DNA from: JAFLUQ01 sp964551215 | Lineage (GTDB): Bacteria; Bacillota; Clostridia; UMGS1883 | Direction: 5' to 3' | Assembly: GCA_964551215.1 (NCBI GenBank) | Contig: CAZKBV010000008.1 | Location: forward strand, 1-33,951 | Length of the DNA: 33,951 nucleotides | Part shown: in pieces, positions 30,232 to 33,951 of the stretch | Numbering within the stretch: position 1 is the first letter of the stretch | How the letters are laid out: every line of letters starts with the position of its first letter | The notes under the pieces: model-generated | Databases searched by the model: none | What the model was told of the DNA's origin: nothing | The model's input: only the letters and a program-made list of their open reading frames with translations | Program-made: the position numbers and the translations under genes

Positions 30232-33200
30232 ATGAAAAAACGTGTACTGAGCGTGGCGCTTGCTTTGGCTCTTTGCCTTACGGTTCTTCCCGGTATTTCT
30301 CTGGCCGCCGGCGGACAGGTAGGCAATATGCTTGACAAAGTGGGCAACATACTCGACAACGTTGCTACTCAGGAACAGCAAGAGGCTCTGGCCGCCGTTG
30401 CCGAGACTGTTGTCGCGCAGCCGGCAAGCTATTCCGATGAAGCATGGAAAACGTTTGTAGACGCGCTCGTTAAGGATTCTGTCTTTGACGATAATAACGT
30501 GTCGGCGTATTTCGTGCTTAGGTATTTGCAGGCAAATACCGATTTGTATGATGAAGGCGGCGCTATTGATACGGCCGTTAAAGCATTGGAGCAGGCCGAT
30601 ATCGATGTTGATACCTCGGAAATGGGTATCCGTGAATCTATAGACAGCTTTGACCTTTTTGCCGATAAGCTTACCGAAGCCTTTGAGGGTCTCGGCGAGG
30701 AAGGCTTAGCGGAGGTTGCCGCTATCGAGCCGGCGCTTATCGATACCGACGCGCTTGCGGAGGGTACGGTTAAGGTTACCGACATAATTAAGGATTTTGC
30801 CAAGGAAAAGGCTCTGGAGCCTATTGACCTTGTTAAAAATATCGTGTTTGCCACCTCTACAGAGGAGCTGAATGCCGCCTATGATGCATTCATGAAGGAC
30901 GATATGGCAAAGAAGACAGGCGCGATTATCGCGGGTCAGCCCTTACTTAAGGAGCTGGCGTCAGGCTTAAAGCAGGGTCTTACGAATTTTGTCAAGGATA
31001 ATTCCGCCGACCTTCTTAGCGCGTTTAACGCCAGCCGCGTGGATATTGCTTCCGCGGATAAGGCTGAAGCGGCAAAAGGCGCTCAGGCGTTAGCCGCCGA
31101 TATTGCCGCCGCTATGGACGCCTCAACGGAGGAAAAGATTGCCGCCGTTAAGGCCGAGCTTGCAAACAGAGGCCTTTCCTTCGCGGAAATTGACGCCGCC
31201 GCAAGCGATTTGGCAGACGTTCTTGACCCTGAGGGCAGCTTCCGCGTTATTTGGATTGACCTTATCGCGAACCGCCTTATGCAGGTTTCTCCCAATACTG
31301 AGGTTCAGCCCGGTCAGCCTGTATATCTCCAGTTCAATAACTGGCGCTTTGCGAACTACGGAATAGATCCTATCACGATTTCCGACAGCTTCTACGCCGT
31401 AACGGACAGCGATCAGGTAACGGCTGAGCTTACGGATAACTGGTACACTCTCGACTTCAACGAATATACGGCTCCCGAATCCGTAGAGCTTACCGTTTAC
31501 AGAAACGCTGAAGCGGGTGAAGGCGATGTATACCGTTATGTGGGCAAGTACACCGTAAGCCTTTCTCACAAGGAGAAGGGAATTACTCTGGACGAGCTTA
31601 AGACGGTTTACACTCCCGGCGAGGAAATTCTTATAAAGGGTACGTCCGACGGCTTTGAGGATATAATTATATCCGTAATTGAGCCCGGTAATACAACGCC
31701 CAGATATTACGCGACGGTTTCCGCGGATAAATACGCGGCAGAGGGCGTAACCATCAGCTTTACCGACGAAGGCAGCTATACGGTAATCGTAGGCGATAAC
31801 GAAAAGAGCGTTACGGCTCAGTTCGAGGTTAAGGCCGAAGAAAGCCAAGAGAAAAACATTACTGTCGAAACTCCCGAAAACAACTCCGTATACGCTCCCG
31901 GCCAGGAGGTTATCTTCAAGGGTACATCCACAGGCTTCGAGCAGATTATAATTGCCATTGTTGAACCCGGCTCTACCGATCCTGTAAGCTACGCTACAAT
32001 TTCTCCCGAGCAGTACGCGGCGGGCTATCCTCTCAGCTTCAATAAGGTTGGCTCTTACACCGCTATCATCGGTGACAGCGAAGTTAATAAGAGCGTTAGC
32101 TTTACGGTAAGCATGGATTCGTATGAAAAGTATATCGCTCTTGACGACGACGCCCTTCAGGCTCAGTACGTTCGCGGCGAAACAATTACAATTAAGGGTA
32201 CGTCCAAGGGCTTCGACCAGATTGTAATAGCCATTCGCAAGGCCGCCGACGCGGGCGCCGGAATCGACAACCCCACCGGAGCGGTTTACTACACAACCGT
32301 TAATCCTTCCGAGTTTGAAGCGGGCATAGAGGTTGTGATTCCCGACGACTTCGATCTTTGCAAGTATATTATTCTTGTAGGTGAGACAGGCGAATCCACC
32401 GAAACCGTTGTTCACAACGATACAGCCGAATTTGAGGTTGTTGAAAGCGGCAAGCTTCTTGTGACGGAAAAGTATTCTCCCACAAAGATTTCCATAAGCA
32501 AGACTACTAAGTACAGCAGCATCGAAAGCAGACTTCCCAAGACCGTTACTCTTACGGCTCAGGACGGCGAGACTATGCAGGCTTCCGTAGCTTGGGACGA
32601 AACCGACAGCGGCTTCGTATATGGTAATATCAACTATTATATCAAAGGCTTCTATGAAATTCCCGCGGGCTACGCGGCCGGCGAGGAAGTAGACGGCGTT
32701 GTTGAGGTTTACCTCTACAAATCGTCCGGCGGCGGTGGCGGCACATCAAAGTCGATTGACCTTGACGAGGACGCTGTTGAAAAGAGCGTTATAAGAGGTC
32801 AGGCCGTAACAATCAAGGGTACCTCCAAGGGCTACGACGAGATTGTTATAAACATAACCGCTCCCGACGGAACGAAGTCAACAGTTACCATTACTCCCGA
32901 ACAGTTCGAAGAAGGCTATGATCTTGTGCTTGACCAGATAGGCGAGTACACCATAAGCGTAGGCTCCGAAACAGTTAAGGTAACCGTTACCGGCGTAACC
33001 AAGGACATCTTTGAGATGGATGAGCATAACAACTACCTTATCGGTTATGAGGACGGCACAATTCGTCCCGAGGCTAACGTGACACGTGAAGAAATTACAA
33101 CAATTCTCTTCCGTCTCCTCAAGGATAAGAGCCGCGTGGCTTGGCTTACGAACTCTACCGATAAGTTCGACGATGTTGAGGCCGACAGATGGTCTATGAC

Positions 33201-33687
33201 TTCTATCGCTACTCTTGACACAATCGGAATCCTTAACGGCTATGAGGATGGTTCCTTCCGTCCCGGCAACGCAATCACCCGTGCCGAATTTGCGGCTCTT
33301 TGCTCCAGACTTGCGGCAACCGAGCCTGCGGCGGCGGATGTTGAGTATAAGGATATCCAGGGCCACTGGGCGGCAAACGAGATCAGAGTCGTATCTCTCG
33401 AAGGCTGGTTCCAGGGCGACGAAAACGGAAACTTCCGTCCCGACGACAAGATCACACGTGCCGAGGCTGTAACGGTTATTAACCGTATCCTTGAGCGTAA
33501 CGATGTTGACGCCGAGTCCATAAAGAATGTTGAAATTGCTGAGTTCTCCGACCTTGACGCAGACGCTTGGTACTATATCGATATGGTTGAAGCGGCTAAC
33601 GCTCATAAGTATGATAAGGACGAAGCCGGCAAGGAAACATGGAAGGAAGCCGATGAGGAAAAGGATTGGACAACATTCGAGGAATGA
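30232..33687 (+). CDS. SLH-domain surface-layer protein
   Basis: This 1151-residue exported protein has a signal peptide (about 1-26, cleavage near SLAA), an alpha-helical Ala/Glu/Asp-rich region (about 30-335), a beta-rich region of four related modules (about 449-533, 541-626, 633-737 and 839-919), an Ig-like domain (about 740-829) and a glycine linker SSGGGGGT (831-838). Three C-terminal SLH domains follow: about 923-965, 977-1030 and 1038-1090, with GYEDGTIRPEANVTREE, GYEDGSFRPGNAITRAE and GDENGNFRPDDKITRAE. SLH domains anchor proteins to pyruvylated wall polymer. The ATG follows AAGGAAGG. It is probably a main S-layer or outer surface component; a pyruvyl transferase for its ligand lies in the same window. 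Confidence 0.9.
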   Translation: MKKRVLSVALALALCLTVLPGISLAAGGQVGNMLDKVGNILDNVATQEQQEALAAVAETVVAQPASYSDEAWKTFVDALVKDSVFDDNNVSAYFVLRYLQANTDLYDEGGAIDTAVKALEQADIDVDTSEMGIRESIDSFDLFADKLTEAFEGLGEEGLAEVAAIEPALIDTDALAEGTVKVTDIIKDFAKEKALEPIDLVKNIVFATSTEELNAAYDAFMKDDMAKKTGAIIAGQPLLKELASGLKQGLTNFVKDNSADLLSAFNASRVDIASADKAEAAKGAQALAADIAAAMDASTEEKIAAVKAELANRGLSFAEIDAAASDLADVLDPEGSFRVIWIDLIANRLMQVSPNTEVQPGQPVYLQFNNWRFANYGIDPITISDSFYAVTDSDQVTAELTDNWYTLDFNEYTAPESVELTVYRNAEAGEGDVYRYVGKYTVSLSHKEKGITLDELKTVYTPGEEILIKGTSDGFEDIIISVIEPGNTTPRYYATVSADKYAAEGVTISFTDEGSYTVIVGDNEKSVTAQFEVKAEESQEKNITVETPENNSVYAPGQEVIFKGTSTGFEQIIIAIVEPGSTDPVSYATISPEQYAAGYPLSFNKVGSYTAIIGDSEVNKSVSFTVSMDSYEKYIALDDDALQAQYVRGETITIKGTSKGFDQIVIAIRKAADAGAGIDNPTGAVYYTTVNPSEFEAGIEVVIPDDFDLCKYIILVGETGESTETVVHNDTAEFEVVESGKLLVTEKYSPTKISISKTTKYSSIESRLPKTVTLTAQDGETMQASVAWDETDSGFVYGNINYYIKGFYEIPAGYAAGEEVDGVVEVYLYKSSGGGGGTSKSIDLDEDAVEKSVIRGQAVTIKGTSKGYDEIVINITAPDGTKSTVTITPEQFEEGYDLVLDQIGEYTISVGSETVKVTVTGVTKDIFEMDEHNNYLIGYEDGTIRPEANVTREEITTILFRLLKDKSRVAWLTNSTDKFDDVEADRWSMTSIATLDTIGILNGYEDGSFRPGNAITRAEFAALCSRLAATEPAAADVEYKDIQGHWAANEIRVVSLEGWFQGDENGNFRPDDKITRAEAVTVINRILERNDVDAESIKNVEIAEFSDLDADAWYYIDMVEAANAHKYDKDEAGKETWKEADEEKDWTTFEE
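31576..32988 (+). repeat. Four-fold internal module repeat in the surface protein
   Basis: Four modules of about 80-105 residues share the core GxxxxIKGTSKGFDQIVI-like strand pair, a YxxTVxPxxFxxG stretch and a closing GxYxxxVG strand followed by VxFxV. They start near 31576, 31852, 32128 and 32746. Module 3 has a loop insertion (AADAGAGIDNPTG). An Ig-like domain and a glycine linker separate modules 3 and 4. The repeated fold is probably an immunoglobulin-like beta sandwich. Confidence 0.75.
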
Positions 33688-33706
33688 TTCCAAGCTGAAC
33701 CTCCGG

Positions 33707-33735
33707 CGGGAGATTCTTCCACGGGAGATTCTTCC
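33707..33735 (+). repeat. Short tandem repeat after the surface gene
   Basis: Two 14-bp copies of CGGGAGATTCTTCC (33707-33720 and 33722-33735) with a 15-bp period, about 20 nt after the stop codon. Probably replication slippage; no function is evident. Confidence 0.7.
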
Positions 33736-33754
33736 GAAAGGTAAATAAATATTT

Positions 33755-33786
33755 GAGCCGCAGCATTTTGCTGCGGCTCTTATGTT
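33755..33786 (+). terminator. Terminator of the surface-layer gene
   Basis: A perfect 11-bp stem GAGCCGCAGCA / TGCTGCGGCTC (33755-33765 with 33769-33779), 3-nt loop, followed by TTATGTTT. It is about 68 nt after the stop. The rest of the region to 33897 contains no gene or signal that I can recognise. Confidence 0.85.
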
Positions 33787-33897
33787 TGCCGAAAAAGCGG
33801 CAAACTGCCATACTAAGCTTAGATAAGTGGGCGTTTGCGATTGGGATATTTTATTAGGGCCTGCTTTGTATGCAGCCGAATAAGCTTCGCGAACCGC

Positions 33898-33951
33898 TAT
33901 AACCTAAGCGCAGATGTCCCCCGCCTCTAAGGCGGCGGGTTCCATTTCAGA
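33898..33951 (+). repeat. Dispersed repeat, copy C
   Basis: The first 42 bases are identical to 1-42 and in the same orientation; after the hairpin it continues GGGTTCCATTTCA like copy B. It runs to the last base of the window. An identical repeat at both ends is what is expected where an assembler broke at a multi-copy sequence. Confidence 0.85.

Noticed and set aside
31123..32415. 430-residue frame on the minus strand under the surface-layer gene
   Set aside because: It is a codon-bias shadow of a gene with clear SLH domains and a signal peptide.
33707..33735. CRISPR-like repeat
   Set aside because: Only two 14-bp copies with a 1-bp spacer; this is a simple tandem repeat.

Overview
The window looks like one scaffold of a low-to-mid GC, spore-forming member of the Clostridia (Bacillota). 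The evidence is strong AGGAGG-type ribosome binding sites, sigma-A promoters, a SpoVAE protein behind a sigma-G-like promoter, the short HisG plus HisZ arrangement, an HPr-family protein, and an SLH-anchored surface protein. No rRNA, tRNA, CRISPR array or transposase gene was recognised. Both ends lie in copies of one dispersed repeat, and a run of exactly 100 N interrupts the middle, so this is probably a draft or metagenome scaffold.

Layout. (1) 1-474: repeat copies, a series of strong hairpins and a decayed RelB/DinJ-type antitoxin on the minus strand. (2) 547-3561, plus strand: GNAT acetyltransferase, uracil-DNA glycosylase, SpoVAE and cysteinyl-tRNA synthetase, closed by a terminator. 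(3) 3704-22002, plus strand: a 15-gene exopolysaccharide/capsule locus with one good promoter and no obvious internal terminator. It encodes a Wzx flippase, two Wzz-like co-polymerases (the second fused to a degenerate GGDEF domain), a membrane-anchored metallophosphoesterase, a Wzy-like polymerase/ligase, five tandem GT2 paralogues with a UDP-sugar dehydrogenase among them, a GT4 transferase, a polysaccharide pyruvyl transferase, an FrhB-like iron-sulfur protein and a sixth GT2. (4) 22160-23287: an XRE regulator. (5) 23389-29476: histidine biosynthesis on the minus strand in two blocks (hisZ-G-H-F and hisA-IE), separated by a plus-strand HAD phosphatase and a minus-strand HPr-like gene. hisB, hisC and hisD are absent here. 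(6) mscL on the minus strand, diverging from a large SLH surface-layer protein on the plus strand.

How it works together. The polysaccharide locus contains assembly, export, chain-length control, sugar oxidation (UDP-HexNAc to the uronic acid) and pyruvylation functions. It lacks a priming phosphoglycosyl transferase and a bacterial tyrosine kinase, which must be elsewhere if they exist. Pyruvylated wall polymers are the known ligands of SLH domains in other Gram-positives, so the pyruvyl transferase and the SLH protein may be functionally linked; this is inference.

Most notable: the Wzz-degenerate GGDEF fusion, the array of GT2 paralogues with an 84-bp identical tract, a private sigma-G-like promoter for an orphan spoVAE, an HPr paralogue without the phosphorylatable histidine, and a scaffold gap that appears to be artificial (55-bp identical flanks that restore a full-length gene when merged).
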